A stretch of 64,000 nucleotides of DNA from Blasia pusilla (GCA_050084515.1 CM114274.1:6882001-6946000), one strand, 5' to 3'. Numbered from the stretch's first letter, positions 1-13,455 are shown. Notes: a model not told the origin generated them from the sequence alone. A program made the numbers and translations.

Positions 1-3000
1 TTATTTTAATTAATTAAAGAAGAATCCTCCTAGGGGTGAAAATCTAAAAGGCATGATATTCTCTTTGAATAATTTAGACACAACTCACACCGACATATTG
101 TCACCTTCAAGTTGACACCATTCTTGTCAAAAAGATGTATGGCGATAGAATCTTTGAACCTTTGAAGGTATATGGAGATGGGTACTCCTACAATTCATAA
201 TCCATGAGTCAAAATTTTCAAGATATTTCCATATTTATGTATTTTTTTTCTATATTGTCTAATTTTCAAGATGTGATCAAGTTTTGTACAATATGAAGGT
301 TGTGGAGATTTGTGAGATCTTATGGAGGGGAAGAGGAAAAGGAGCTTGTACTTTAAGGGGAGGCGAAATTAAAAAAAATTTAAAATATGGACATGTCTTT
401 TTTAAATTATATATGCTTGGATAGACTAACGTGGGATGCCACAAAAATCATTGCATGTATCCCCTCACTAAGTACTTTATAAAATTATTTTCCCATTCCT
501 CATTTCAACGAGTCTATTCATGGCCTTAATTCTTGAGCCAAGAGCCTGTGTTCCTTATAATTACTACATGACTCAATTTAGAAGAAGATACATCCTAAGA
601 ATTCATATTCGAACCTTTCTTTATCCTAATTATAGAAATAAGAAAAGTAGTTTCTTCACTTAAAGAAAGGGGAAGGAAATAAGTTCACCCTTCATTTCGG
701 AATAGATAGTCAATTGATCAATTTTTCATAATTTAGAATGAGATTACTAAGAAAAATTTAGAAAAGAAAAAAAAGTCTCTTGAAAGGGATTAACAATAAG
801 GTCGAATATAGCATAGCAAGTTATATCTTCTTAATTAACTCATTGACTTCTACCGCCCAACCTATCTCAAATTACTCCATTCTCAAATATGTCACTAGCA
901 TTAGTTTGGGGATGCTTCTTCATTCATCAATTATAGTTTAATTTATTATTATACTAGATAAAATCGTGTTTAGTCCAAAAATCTTTCATGCAATCATCTT
1001 CAAGTTGACTATGATGTTGAAGTATACGATATTTTCTTTGGTATTTTTGTACCTATCCTTTATCAAGAATCATACAAAAATGGATGTATACACATATTAA
1101 GACACTAATTATATCCCGAGATATTTGGCGATTAATCTATATATATTAAGGGTATATAAAAAATTTAAAATCAATGATTCATTAAATTACTACATTTGAG
1201 GGTATTTGTGCTAGGAGTTGAAAGAAACTTGTAAAATACTTGAATGGTGCTAGAAATTTTTTTTGAAGGTGTAGATCAATTATCAGTTTCTTGCAAGTCC
1301 ACATTTTACTTGAAAAGTAGTTACAATAGATATTTGTAAATCAAATGCAAAATTTTCCATTATTTTTTGAGTTCAAAAAGTAATTTTTACACTCGTAAAG
1401 AACTTGTAAAATTCATGCAAATTTTGGCACTATCTTTTGAATCCAAATAATGGTTGTTATCAACTACTTTATAGCTCCACGAAAAATTTTCTTCGGTGAG
1501 GATGAGGCTTCTTTGGTCTGAATCTTTATGATTTCTTTACTCTGTGAATCTTTTTTTTTTCCATTCATAGTGAGTACGTTTATTTCTACCAAGTCAAACG
1601 ATTCACTCTTGCGGTTGCTTTTTCCAAACAACTACCATTTATTATGCTTGTCTTGGATACAAGACATAGTGTTTACATTGCCAACCACCACAACATAATA
1701 AAGTTAGTATTAAAACCATCCAAAATAGGTATTGAGCATAGAATCAGAGAGAAGGAAAAAAGTCTGACTATAACCCCTATTCTTCAATGGATTATCTCAT
1801 ACAATATGAATAATATTAATAAGAAGTATATGTTTATTAGCCCAACACTAGAGGGATCAAAGTGAGTTTGAAAGAATTGTTATTATGGTTTAACTTAATT
1901 CACTTGTGATTTCTCCATGTTGGAAGTTAGTTTCTAAATTCTATTTGCGAAAAGAGTAATAGCTTCGTCTTTTCATTGTGCATGGAAAAATCCTTATCTC
2001 TTACTAATTACGAAGAACTAATAAACTTGCTGATTCTTGAGGCTCGAAGGTTTATAGAGAAACGATTGATCAAATTTAAGCCTAATCTAGATGTGAATGT
2101 GGAATGCAATTTCACTTCATTGTTAAGGACCCTCATAAGGAGAAGGAAATAATTTATAAGACATAGATTTAGAATTTTTTGGAACGTAGTTTTATTCCAT
2201 TATGGTAATGTAATGAAAAGAGGCATATTGATATATTTACAAACTCTACAATGTATGATATTGTCAAACTCATGTCTTTGTCCCATATATTGAGTGAATT
2301 GTAATTTTCATAATTTCTCCAATTTATTACGAATCTTAATTATGCTCTTTCAATTTCCAACTAACGGATCAAGCTTTCTACATCTATACTATTAAGACCA
2401 TAATGCTCTTCTTGAAAGAGAAAAGCATAATTTCCTTTTAGAGTGAAAATTCCTTTACGGGAAACTCTATTTTAGAACATGACACGACCAAAGACTTGAT
2501 CTCCAAAATTTAAAGGGTCCAAAATAATTAATAACATGTGGTGCATAATAAAATGTGCATTCATGGGCACTACTTCATAAAGTTATGGTCAAGAATATTC
2601 CAAGCACAAAAACTACTCATTGCATCATACTTTCACAATTATGATTACAAACTAATAAAAGCTCTTCAAACGAATTTTTTTATTTCCTATCCAATTGCAC
2701 ATATTTCTCTTTTTATTCAAAACTAGAGATAAAAAATCCTTATGAAATCATACTCTGTGAAAATTCTAATGCTTTTTTTCTCCCTTTAATTGAAAATTTT
2801 TAGACAAATGACTTTCATAAATAATTTTACATTCACTAACTTCTTATGGTTTAATATAGCTTAGGATATCCAAAAATTAATATATGGAAAATAGAAGAAA
2901 TTTTAAAATTAAAAAAGAAAGCTAAAAGATGAAACATGTATGTAGGAAATTTTTGATTAAAGATTTTAACATGAATCTACTTGGGGAATGCCTTTTTATT

Positions 3001-3480
3001 TGCTGACCACCTTTTTTTTGACACGTGTCACTAACAAATAAAATAATTCATATGTTAGGGAAATTTTCGAATTTGTGAACAATATTATTAATACTTTCAC
3101 TTGTTACTAAAAAAATACTTTCCAAGTTTTTTCTTTTTTTTCCGAATGGACACCTTGCAAGTTCCTTTTAATATTTTAAAAAGAAGAAATTGCCCGATAG
3201 CTTCCTTGCATTCTCTAGCCCAATGCATGAAATTTTATATTGTATGATTTATAAATTAAAACGTTTAAAACTATTAATGATACAACTGTCATCAATTAAT
3301 CATAAAAACTTACATAAATTAGTTATGCGCGTAATCAATTACGAAGGTCTAACGAACAGAATATCACATTAATTACTTGAACATTTGAAAAGTACATGAT
3401 CGAACAAAATATTTTTCACTTTCGAAAATATCCACTTTGATTACTTCGAAAACCATTTAATAAGTTTCGTAACCCAAACA
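1..3480. other. AT-rich intergenic DNA, no gene recognised
   Basis: This stretch is AT-rich with dense stop codons in all frames. The few open frames of 60-73 codons have no recognisable motif. A Helitron-like 5' end (TC followed by TATACTATTAAGACC, preceded by A) is visible near 2383, but I could not find the matching hairpin/CTRR 3' end. Nothing else in it can be supported. Confidence 0.6.
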
Positions 3481-5692
3481 CAAAAGAAATAAACCCGCGA
3501 ATGCAATGGATCCATGAAGCATCGATTCGTACGCTAAAATGAAACGAAATAAAATCACAGCGCCAATTTAAAATGATCCAAAGGAGAAACAACCCTTCGA
3601 ATGAGTGGGCAATTAAATCTACCGAACTTCCCCTTCGGATCCCTCCCGATCTCCAAACGCAGCATCAGACGAATTCATGTGGAGTCCGCGGTGGATTACC
3701 GAACATGCGCACAAGCGAAAGTCGATCGGATTGTCGTCTTCGTCGTCGTCGTCGAAGCCTCACGCCCGAAAAGATCATGAATCTCGTTATTATGACGGCG
3801 ATTGCCATTGAACGAACACGGAATCGTGTGATTATGAGTATGGCACTGTTCGGGACCGCACGTCCGGTCCGATGGTCCCTCTCTCTCCGGTCGCCTCAGA
3901 AGTTGGAGCGAAGCGACGCGAGGGAAGGGAGAGAGAGCAGACGGTCTGAGCGCATCTGAGTGTGAGAGAGAGAGAGAGCATCTGTGATTCTGTGTTTGTG
4001 ACAGAAATCAGTGATGAAAAACGCGACCAAAATCGGTTCGCGAAGCGGTCACTCGCAGCGCTGGCTCGCGCATGCAGACTGTGATCGCCGATGGTAAAGC
4101 GGCGACTGACAGCCGCGAGATTGAAGCCGCGTGCGACGGGGTTTCGTGCTCATGCGTCCGACTGTGCTCGCTGGGGATGCGAGGGAGAGTCGGAGTGTGC
4201 GAAAATGTGAGTGGCGATGGGAAGTTCGCAGGCGTCCGTCCGTCCGTCCGTCGGGACACGAAGAAGACGGTCGATTAGTCTTCTTAGACCACTGAGGCTG
4301 TAAGCGCTTTAGGATTCCAGAAATGGCACTTTTGAGTTGCGGGGAAGTGCCCTCGAGACGCGAGCGGAGCAGAGGAGGGGACTCGATCGAGTGTGGTGGT
4401 TGCTGCCGTCCTTAAATCCCTGGCATGAGAGCAGTGAGTGAGATGCAAAGTTGAATAGAAGTATAGTATGTCATCCACGTACATCCTCGCAGCGTGAGCG
4501 CGGGGAGGACTCCGAAAGCATGAAACTCCGATTCCGTTCCTGGTTTAGGGCCATTTCGGCATCGATTCGATGACTGAAATGAATCGACGGTCTTCGATTC
4601 CGTTTCGAGAAATGGAGAGCGGTTTCAGAGAGCGACTATCCAGCCCGTGCATAAATGTATATGTGAAGAGAGTCTATAAACGGAGGCTGAAGTGAGATCT
4701 TCAAGCAAACCGAGAGATCTCGATCGCTTTCCCGGTATATCGTGCCGGGTAACGGAAGTGAATGGACCTCGAGAAGTGCAGCCTCCCTCGCTCGCTCGAT
4801 GGAGAGTCTAGATCTGCAGCATTTATGGCACCTCGAGTCAACCGAGCTGACCCGGAGGAACGTTGCCCCCCGAGTCCCGACGTCTCCAACGGATGACAGA
4901 GATGAAGCGATCGAGCGAGAGAAAGGCAGGAGTTGACCTTCGATGCGAGAAGTGGAGCACAACTAAAATCGGGAGGATCGATCATGGGGTCGTCACGGCA
5001 GGATGGAAGAGGTAGGTGGGTCGCACTACGACGTGGTGCCCGGCGCGTGAGAGATAATTCGGGGGAGGGAAGGAGATGGCGATGGCGATCGCATCCCGGA
5101 TGCGATGTTCGGCTTGTCGGCGGCGGCGCGGGGATGGGATGGGATGGGATTGAAAGGTACGCTAGCTCGCCGGCGTACTTCGTAGGCACGATTGCGCCCG
5201 GAGCACGTCGAGTCCCGAGGCGGAAGAGCGCGAGGCCGTATCCGGACACGCGGAAGGAAGGAAGGAAGCAATCAAGCAATGGATGCCGCTCTGGAGGGAC
5301 ACTAGCTACTGTTGCATTGGAGGCAGCGTATCGTTCATGGGAGAAGGAGAGACGGGGACGGGGAATTGAGAGGTATAGAGGGAGGGAGAGAGAGAGAGAT
5401 GTCGAGGGGGAGACGGAGATAGAGAATTCCTGAGAGTGCACGTCTTGCGAAAGTGTACGTGAGCGACATCTCCACTTGCAGTAGTCTGCCACGTTCGAAG
5501 ACGTCGTCTCGTCGCGCAGCGAGCTTTCTGCGTCAATAATGGCTCTAATCTCCATTCCCCAGACCTATTTAGAGCGCCCCCGTCTCCGGAGCTATCATTC
5601 TCTGTCTCTCTCTCCCTGCTAGAGCTGTCTGACTTTCCCCCTCCCTCTCTGTCTTCTGTCATGTGCACAGGGAGCGAGTGAAAGCTTCGGCT
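3481..5692. other. GC-rich zone upstream of the root-cap-family gene
   Basis: Base composition changes sharply from AT-rich to GC-rich near 3.5 kb. The zone holds short GA/CT runs (for example 3964-3980 and 5385-5400) and a TCCG tandem run (about 4237-4252). Open frames of 80-284 codons occur on both strands, overlap each other, and encode Ser/Arg/Pro-rich low-complexity peptides, as expected of GC-rich non-coding DNA. It may be a promoter and 5' region of the gene at 5806, or hide an unrecognised transcript. No domain was recognised. Confidence 0.4.
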
Positions 5693-5700
5693 TATAGATA
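5693..5700 (+). promoter_or_regulatory. possible TATA box of the root-cap-family gene
   Basis: TATAGATA lies about 106 bases upstream of the ATG at 5806. A GA-microsatellite (about 5784-5800) lies between them and would fall in the 5' leader. Placement is plausible for a plant core promoter, but there is no transcript evidence. Confidence 0.3.
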
Positions 5701-5805
5701 AGGTGGAGCGAGGAGTTCAAAGAAACAAACCTTTAATTTTCTTTCAAGATTGCCTCTACTTTCGTTCGCATTTTCGCGCAGAAGAGAGAGAGAGAGAGAG
5801 AAACG

Positions 5806-7523
5806 ATGTCGATTAGAAATCATGCAGCCATGGTGGGTTTGTTGCTTGTCAGCCTGGCGGCAGTAGTGCAGTTGGGTCAAGCATTTGATATCGACCAATC
5901 CGCTAATTACACTCTTGTTAAAGTCAATGCTGTATCAGGACCCGAGCAAGCCAAATGTATTGGTTTGGGAAAATGCTACTTGAAGCTGCTGACTTGTCCC
6001 AAACAATGCCCTAAGAGGTCGACACTGGCCGCCGGAAAGAGCGCCTGCTTCATCGACTGTGTCAGATGCGAGACCAGCTGCAAGCGTAGGCTCTTCTTCA
6101 CTGTACTCCATCCGAATATTTCTTCTTGAGCTAGGTCACATGCAGCTTCTGAAATCTTTTCCTGATAATCCATGCACCTGTGAGACTCTGAGAGCGCTTG
6201 AAGTCTCTGTCTTTTCTATGCACGCATGCGTCGTCAATTACGAGCGGAACATGTCACACGCCTAGGCAGCTGGGTCAATCGTCCAATACAGCAGATAGAA
6301 CGAGCTAGTTCTACCCAGAATTCGGATTGTAGAGAGACTCCTTGCCCTTCTCTCCGTGCTCTTAGGCAGGCGCTGCTTGGAACGGACGATTAAGGCACGC
6401 AGTTGCATGCCAGCTTGCAATCCCCGAGAGTTCATGCGAGCGGTCAGCCAGAGGCATGAAAGCATGCATCTCCAGGTCCTCCGAGAGTTTATGCCAGTAG
6501 TCAGGCACGCGTGCAAGCTTGCTTCAGGCAACTGAAGTACGCAGTTCATGCGATGACGTCGTGAAGAAATCCATTCTCCGTCTAGTTCGCCGGTCCAATC
6601 GAAGGACGCTGCGATTTGACTCGCAGCGCGCGCGCAGCCTATCAATCGAAAGAGCTGAATTAGGAGGTTGGTCCGTTTTCTGAAGGAAGGTACAATCGTC
6701 TGACTGACATCTTCCGCCACCGAACGTTGTCCTCGCAGATCGCAAGCCCAATTGTTACGGATTCGGGTCCGTGTGCTACGATCCCCGCTTGGTTGGAGGA
6801 GATGGTTCCGTGTTCTACTTCCACGGACAGGCGGACCAGGACTTCTGCCTCGTGACAGACCGCAATCTGCACATCAACGGGCACTTCATCGGCCTGCGAC
6901 CCGAGGGGCGCAAGAGGGATTTCACCTGGGTGCAGTCCCTGGGCCTTCTCTTCGGCTCGCACCGCTTCTCCGTGGGCGCCAAGAAGGTGGCAGTCTGGGA
7001 CGACAATGTGGACCAGCTGATGTTCTCCTACGACGGAGTGCCGTTCAGTCTGGAAGAAGAGGTCGGCACGAGCTGGACCTCCGCATCGGGCGAGCTCAAG
7101 GTCGAGCGGACGTACGATAGGAACGTGGTGGAAGTCACCATCGACCGCATGCTCACTCTGCTCCTCGCAGTGGTGCCCATCACCGAGAAGGACAACATCG
7201 CTCACAACTACCAGCTCCCGGCCGACGATGTGTTCGCGCATCTCGACCTGCAGTTCAAATTCTACAACCTGTCTTCCAACGTCGACGGCATCATGGGCCA
7301 GACTTACAATCCCAACTACGTCAGCACCGCGAAGGTCGGAGTGAAAATGCCAGTGTTGGGAGGAGAGGACAGATTCTTCGCCACAGGCCTTCTCGCCACC
7401 GACTGCAAGGCATCCCAGTTCTCCCCGGACTCCGTCGGCCCCGTGGAAATTCTCCAGCCCTTTGGCGCCACCTGCTCCAGCCAGGAATCCACCGGCGCCA
7501 GCGGCATCGTTTGCCGTCGCTAG
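5806..7523 (+). CDS. secreted root cap / LEA-related family protein, two exons
   Basis: Exon 1 is 5806-6085 and exon 2 is 6739-7523, giving 354 residues. The donor is GTAGGC after the TGC AAG C codons and the acceptor is CTCGCAG; the 653-base intron restores one open frame. The N-terminus is a signal peptide (hydrophobic MVGLLLVSLAAVVQL, likely cut after GQA). A Cys-rich block follows, with many paired cysteines around CYLKLLTCPKQCPK and CETSCK. The long second part has the family's NCYGFGSVCYDPRLVGGDG entry and FYFHGQ, typical of plant root cap (late embryogenesis abundant-related) proteins; length is in the usual 300-360 range. It is probably an extracellular or wall protein. The biochemical function of the family is not established. 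The coding part is much more GC-rich than its flanks. Confidence 0.85.
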
Positions 7524-8781
7524 ATAGCGATCCAGATGCTCCGCCTTGCTAGGAACGATGAATCGATCCATCGGGTGAGTATCTATTAGTCCTCACTCAC
7601 TCTTGCGCCGGCTTGGCGCCGGCGCTCGTGGACACCCTTCTAGATAATCTGCCAAATAATGAGCATCTCAAATATTTTACTCCTCATCCTCATCATCTTT
7701 CTCTTTCTACTTCTTCGCCGCCTCTCCCCTCCCCCACCCCCAAACTCCCCTTCTTATGAACGCGGTTGTTATCAGACTAGGTTGTCGATCGATGAAAGAA
7801 TCAATCCGAGACTTCCGGATCACATTCGAGCCAGCGAGCTCGATCGACCTATCCCGTGATCATGTGGTTAAGCTGTAGATCACGAGAGCGCGATGTAGTT
7901 CTAGATAGCACGAGTTTCTTGTAGCCTTCTAGTTTGTAGCAGGGAGGAATACTACGTCGCCTTCACGGTTTCGATCCATGGACTGTGATCGAGGCCTCCG
8001 CCGACTCGCGAGCTCATACGGTGCATACATTATAAGCAATCGATCGATCGATCGATCACTCCACTTGTACGCTACACAGTTGTGCTACGTGTGGTGTAGA
8101 AAAACGCGGCCTTGCTCGACGAGTTCCACCCCGTCTCTCTTGGTCTAGTCAAATCGAATAACGGACAGCTCTAGCTAGATGAAATCAATAAGAGAAATTT
8201 CTAGTGATGATAGTAATAATTCCTTTTCTTAGAAGCATTTGCGTTTAGGGTACTAAAGATGGTGGATGGCATGGTGTTGACCTAAGGTCGAACTCCCTTT
8301 CCACTACCAGCGCGTTCCAGCAGATGAGGCCTGAGAGCAGGTGACTTCTGTAACTAGTATACGGGATCCCATTGCAACCTATATTTAATGTTGATTTAAT
8401 TGACTCGGATAAGAGTGCCATTTTGATGTCACATGTCCATGAATGTATTGCGGTTTCGATTACTTCACCAGCGCAGGAATTCATGAGCGCAGACGGATTG
8501 TTAGGTGTGCATACCTTCCGTTAAGCTGTCTTAAGTCTGCTCATCAAAATTGATGTGTGCCTGCATGGAGTCACTGATCGAAGGGCCCGCAGAGTATGAT
8601 AATCTTCAGCGATTTCTGTTGAAAATCTTGTGCACTGATCGAGAAGCTAGCGCGCAGTGCAATTCCTTGTCGTTGCATCTTGTGAAATTGATGTCTGTAG
8701 GTGCAGGATCGAGTCGGATGAGGCCCGAGAATTAGATCGATTAGAGCTCCATGACGAGAGTATCCACTCGGCGCTGGGTCT

Positions 8782-8801
8782 GTTTAGGGTTTAGGGTTTA
8801 G
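8782..8801 (+). repeat. interstitial telomere-type run (TTTAGGG, nearly 3 units)
   Basis: Almost three copies of TTTAGGG are seen in tandem. This is the Arabidopsis-type plant telomere unit. So short a run is common as a telo-box or interstitial motif and does not imply a chromosome end. Confidence 0.7.
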
Positions 8802-10744
8802 GATAGCATCACAATCATTCATCCCTGAGAGTAATCATTCATCCCGATTGCAAGCTACTTTCTCTACATGATCAAGCATCTCTTATCAGTCATGAAACTA
8901 CTGCACCGATTACTACACGAACCGCTGCTCGTCTTCTCAGGAAGCACCGCCGTTGTCTCCGTAGACTGAGATGCTGGAATGTCAGCCCGATTGGTTTGTC
9001 GAATGATCGAGCAAACATGAGAAGATCTAGAAATTTAAGAAATTACTAGAGCTTACTGGCTACAAGGATGGTGGCTAGCCTCCCTCGAATATCTTACATG
9101 TTCGAGATGGCAGTTAGCAAATGAGAAAGTGCACATCGCCACCTACAAATCGCAACTCCATGCCGTCCATGATTGAGAATATCGAATCACAAGAGCGAGG
9201 CACTCTCGAAGATTGCACGAAAGGTTGCCATCGATCTCGTGTGATCAGGATTTTCCCGGTATTGTACACTTTAGTCTAGCCCAATCACACGTGTGTTACT
9301 ATATTCAAGCTAAGGCAGTTGCCAACATTATGCTCCTCTCCTTCCACCGTAAGTTAAAGATACATCAAGAGCATAGGAATTGCGGGTCAGATTGGTCGAA
9401 CTCAACCTCGGAATTGAACGCTTGATTCATGATCAATAGATTCCAATGGAGACGTATAATGGATTCACGTTGTACGAGGCTTTCCTGTGCTCCTTCGGTG
9501 TTGGAGGGATGATCTTGCGACCAAGCCTCAACTGCGGCTATGGAAAACACGCACCTACGAGCTTTCACTTTTACAGCTTAAAAGATATGTCGGTCCTGCA
9601 GACGAACACATTCAATTTCCTACACGAGTCGTCACATGTGCAAGCGCATGGGAGCTCTCGAGCTCATTCGGAAGCCGACGCCTGCGTTTCTCAATCTGTC
9701 AGCGATCATGAAATTTTGTGATTCAGAAGCCCTCGATCTTGAGACTAGATCGACACTCCTATCCTCTCCTCTGTCCACGAATGATTCCAACTGACGGCCG
9801 AGGCGCTCCCGCATCCATCCCGCACCTCAAGGCGACGCGTAAAAATTTCCGAGCATCGAGGGAATCCGACTCTCACGGAACTCAGATTATCAAGCACAAT
9901 GTGCCAGATGAGCGCACTTATCTGTACTGTAAACTCGTTCGGAAACTGCGCAATTCGTTTGGGATCGCGTGAACTCCACTCTTCCTCCCATTAACGCACA
10001 GCTGTAGGACGCCAACCCTCCGACCTGTCTGTTTGATCGGTGGAACGGCTCCAGATCATCGCTCCCCAGGCGTGAGGTGAACGCGAGACGCCGTAGAATT
10101 CTCCAACGTAGAAGCTGTTCGCGTGCGCCGCAGTTTCATTTCACAAGAGAGTGTGCGCGTGAACGTGAACTTGCTCATAAGGCAAGTTCCTTCGTCGCTA
10201 CTCCACTTCGTAACCCAAACAGAAACGATAACAAAATAAAACAGAGAAAAACCATTAAAAAAAAACTCCTAATAAATGGGGTAATAACCAGACTATACGA
10301 TAAGAAAATTGGCTGTAAACAAACGGGAGTGCATTGTCATGAGCTTCGGATTGTGAGTGGAAGTGGGTAGAAGAGTGTGAGGTTTTCTTCGCCACCAATT
10401 GTTTTTCTTTGTTTGTTTTTCTCGGATGATATTCTCGTCTTGTCATGTAGGAGTGTGAGGTTTTTCTCACCTCCGAAATTTGTTTTGGGGGTTAATAGAT
10501 TAAAGATAATGCATTGGAGAAAGCCAAACAAAAGGTTCTCGTATGAGGACGTTGCTATGCAGGAGGTTTTGTTTCACCACCCATTATTGCTGTTTTTCAT
10601 GGTAGGAGGAAATTGTTTTCTCATCAGCAATTGTTTTTTTTTTCCCAAGTTGTGATAATGTTATGTCTCATTTCATAGGCCACTTCAACCCGTGATTGGG
10701 TTGAGCTATACACCATACCATATTGAATTGATTTATGGTTCTTA

Positions 10745-10885
10745 CTATGAGCTCCAAATGGATTGGAATATTCTTCTATCACCCAACTTAAAATAACTAT
10801 GAGTTCCAAATGAATTTGAAATTGCTCACAAATCCAACTTAAAATAAGTGTGAGTTCCAAATGGATATGGAATTGCTCGCTTTGA
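10745..10885. repeat. short tandem repeat of about 55 bp, three diverged units
   Basis: The phrases CAACTTAAAATAA, TGAGTTCCAAATG and GGAATTGCTC recur about every 55 bases three times. Units differ by several substitutions. No coding content. Confidence 0.6.
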
Positions 10886-10978
10886 CTTAAAATAGTCTCG
10901 TGTGTAATGCTAAGGCACAACCGGATGATCTGGTTTTCCAATTGCTACCGCGTTCAGGTAGGTCTTCTTGACCCTCCA

Positions 10979-11168
10979 TCTATACTATTAAAAGAGTCTC
11001 GGGTTTTAGCCATGGGCTTCTTCTGCATGACACGTATGCATTTTAGGCCCTTCCCGTGTTGACATGTGGCGGGTTTAATAGGAGCTAACAGAGGAGCTAA
11101 TAGTTATGGATCTAATAGTTAAGGTGGACGGACTGGTTTCACCCCTACATTGCATGGGCACCGGCTAG
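10979..11168 (+). mobile_element. non-autonomous Helitron, 190 bp
   Basis: The 5' end is TCTATACTATTAAAAG preceded by A. The 3' end is a CCC...GGG hairpin region (around TACATTGCATGGG), a short spacer, then CTAG followed by T. Insertion between A and T with TC at the 5' end and CTRR at the 3' end is the hallmark of plant Helitrons. There is no coding capacity, so it would depend on a Rep/helicase supplied elsewhere. Confidence 0.75.
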
Positions 11169-12849
11169 TTATGACTTAAGAGGGACCACGCTAGTTTCTC
11201 CTGATGACGAACAAGTTCTCTCCCAAGAGAAAGTATGAGTGTTACGATTTTTGCTTATATTGAAGGGTTGTGAGGTTGCAATTTTTCCCAATGATTATTA
11301 CTTGTGTTTTCCATAGTAAGAGGCGCTTCTTTTTCCAACATTACTTGTTTTTGGCTGCTTTCCAATTTTGAGAACCTAACTAGGTGGTTAATTATCACCA
11401 CCACTTAGTGTTTTCTTCCTATAGCCCAAGAAGTTTATTCATTTTTTTTTAATGTTAGATTTTCTGGAATCTTGTAAATTTCTTTGTGCAAGGAGCTCTT
11501 TTTCTTCTGAAAGTATTCTTTTGTGTGTGTATTGAATGGAACGTTGAAAAAGGAAGAAATTTTTATCTAGGTGGTGGTTGTCATAGAGGAGGGGAAAATG
11601 TATGTGGAAATAAATTTGGCCACGAGACTCGCAAAGAAATGAAAACAATTCATGACTCGCGGGGATACCCAAAGGTCCTTTCCATATGATCACGACTCGT
11701 ACCCTATGTCGGTTTATATTATCGTTTGTAAGGAGAGGGGTCCTACAACATAAAGGGAGTCTTAAATATTGACATGTGTCTAGGACATTCGCCATTTCGA
11801 AATAAATACGTTAAAATTATTCAACCCTAACGGAAAAGCATCTCATTGATGTATCTAAGACATTGGCAACTTGAAATAAATACTAGAACGCGAACGTAAC
11901 GGTTCACTTTTCATACGTAACAAGGCTTATTCCCAACAACTATTCTTATATGGGATTGATGCTTGAATTGGCAAACCTAGTGCTTGAAATGGGTGGGCAA
12001 AAGTTGGGAATCCATTAATGCTTGTCCCTAGCTTATCCATAACGCGAACACTCATAGTATACCGGTCCTGGTGTCTTCTCTAAGTGTCACTCAATCAAAG
12101 AGGACTTTGATGTCATGTATTGAATCCAATCCAAAGATTAATTCGGACAACTATTCTTGGATGATATAGTTAGTTAGCATGTTTGTGCAGGGAATTTTCT
12201 CTTCCTTTTTAATATTTTTTCATTTTCAAATCCTTTTATTTTTTATTTTTAAAAATAAGTAATAATATGGGATTCCCTTAAATGATCCCATTCATCAATA
12301 AAATTATATCTCCCGTCGAAATATCATCCCGTTCTTCTCTCAAGATAACATTCATTCTTCATGAATTAAAATGCTTGCCCTCTCCCAAAATTCAAATTCA
12401 TTTTTCCTTTCCAAAGCGTCAAACCTTAAATAAGTGATAAAATAGTGCAAATAGGGAATTGCAATCTCGGTAATTCAAAAGGCAAGCCCGAATCGGAAGC
12501 AATGATGGAATGCACGAAATGAGAACTCAATCTCCGCCTTATGATGACTGTCGTAATTGAAACGGGATGGATCAAGACTATTTTACGAAAATACACTCTT
12601 CATGCGTAAGGGAACACACTTCAAAGACCTCTCATTTCACAACCCACAATTTCAAGAAGATTCTCCCCAAGGCTTGTTACAATAGGGTTTGGAAATTGAT
12701 AATATGTCGCATGAATCCATGGATGATTAATCAAATGCCATTTGATGTCCTATTGAACAGTTTATATATCGTAATAGCATAATTTGTACATCAATCTTCA
12801 AACGCACACGAAGTGCAGGTAGTCCACGAATTTTGTTTGATAGATATAA
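11169..12849. other. AT-rich intergenic DNA
   Basis: Low-GC sequence with homopolymer runs. Two overlapping open frames at 11439-11795 lie on opposite strands and look fortuitous. Nothing else recognised. Confidence 0.5.
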
Positions 12850-13455
12850 CCAAGGTTGCACACGGACAAAGTCCGTCCTATGGACGGACATGTCCGTGTC
12901 GACCCGGGTACCCGAGGCCCGCACCCGAGCCTACACCCGAGCCCGCCCGCAGCCTGCATCCCGGCCGGGGCGGGCTCGGTGAGGGCCTCCAGCCCGCGCC
13001 AAATCAGCTTTGAGCTTGCGCTTGCCCGCCCTAGCCCGCCCTAGCCTGCACCTTCTCGCCTTGAGCTCGCATATGGCCGCCCAAAGCCTGCGCCTAATCA
13101 ACCTTAAGTGCGTGCGTGCGTGCCCTTGCCCGCGCTTGCCCGCCTCGAGTCTGCCTCGAGCCCGCACCTACCCGCCCGGAAGCCGTCCCTGCCCGCCCTA
13201 GCCCGCGCCCAACCAGCCATATGGTTATGTTTGCCCGCCCTAGCTTGCGTCTGCCCGCCTTAGCCCGCGCCTGCCCGATTTGAGTCCCCACATGGAGCCC
13301 GCATCTGCCCACTTGGAGCCCGTACGTGCCCTCCTTGAGCCCGCACGTGCCCACCCCTAGCCTGCTATGCAGGCCACGCAACAGTTGCGGGCTCGGGTGC
13401 ACGCTCGGCATGTCCGAGGATATGTCTCGACTTGTGCGTTTCCATGCAACCTTGG
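12850..13455. mobile_element. GC-rich terminal-inverted-repeat element (MITE-like), 606 bp
   Basis: The element starts with CCAAGGTTGCA and ends with the exact reverse complement TGCAACCTTGG, an 11-bp perfect terminal inverted repeat. It is flanked on both sides by ATATAA (12844-12849 and 13456-13461), a 6-bp target duplication. The interior is strikingly GC-rich against AT-rich flanks and made of degenerate GCCCGC/CCTGCCC phrases. Open frames inside are Pro/Arg/Ala-rich and overlap on both strands, so it is probably non-coding and non-autonomous. Superfamily is uncertain, since TIR and duplication length do not match one type clearly. Related fragments lie near 16411-17560 and 30201-30480. 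Confidence 0.75.

Larger units (their letters stand above)
7524..10978. other. intergenic region after the root-cap-family gene
   Basis: No gene recognised. It contains an ATCG tandem run (about 8038-8057), a telomere-type TTTAGGG run (8782-8801), and a short AT-rich tandem repeat (about 10745-10885). Open frames of 60-97 codons are scattered on both strands and have no motif. The first several hundred bases presumably include the 3' UTR of the gene ending at 7523. Confidence 0.5.

Noticed and set aside
4701-5555. 284-codon minus-strand open frame, Ser/Arg/Pro-rich
   Set aside because: It overlaps several open frames on both strands, is low in complexity and has no recognisable domain or splice context.
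6660-7571. 303-codon open frame on the minus strand
   Set aside because: It is the exact antisense of exon 2 of the root-cap-family gene; its length comes from the GC-rich codon use of the sense strand.
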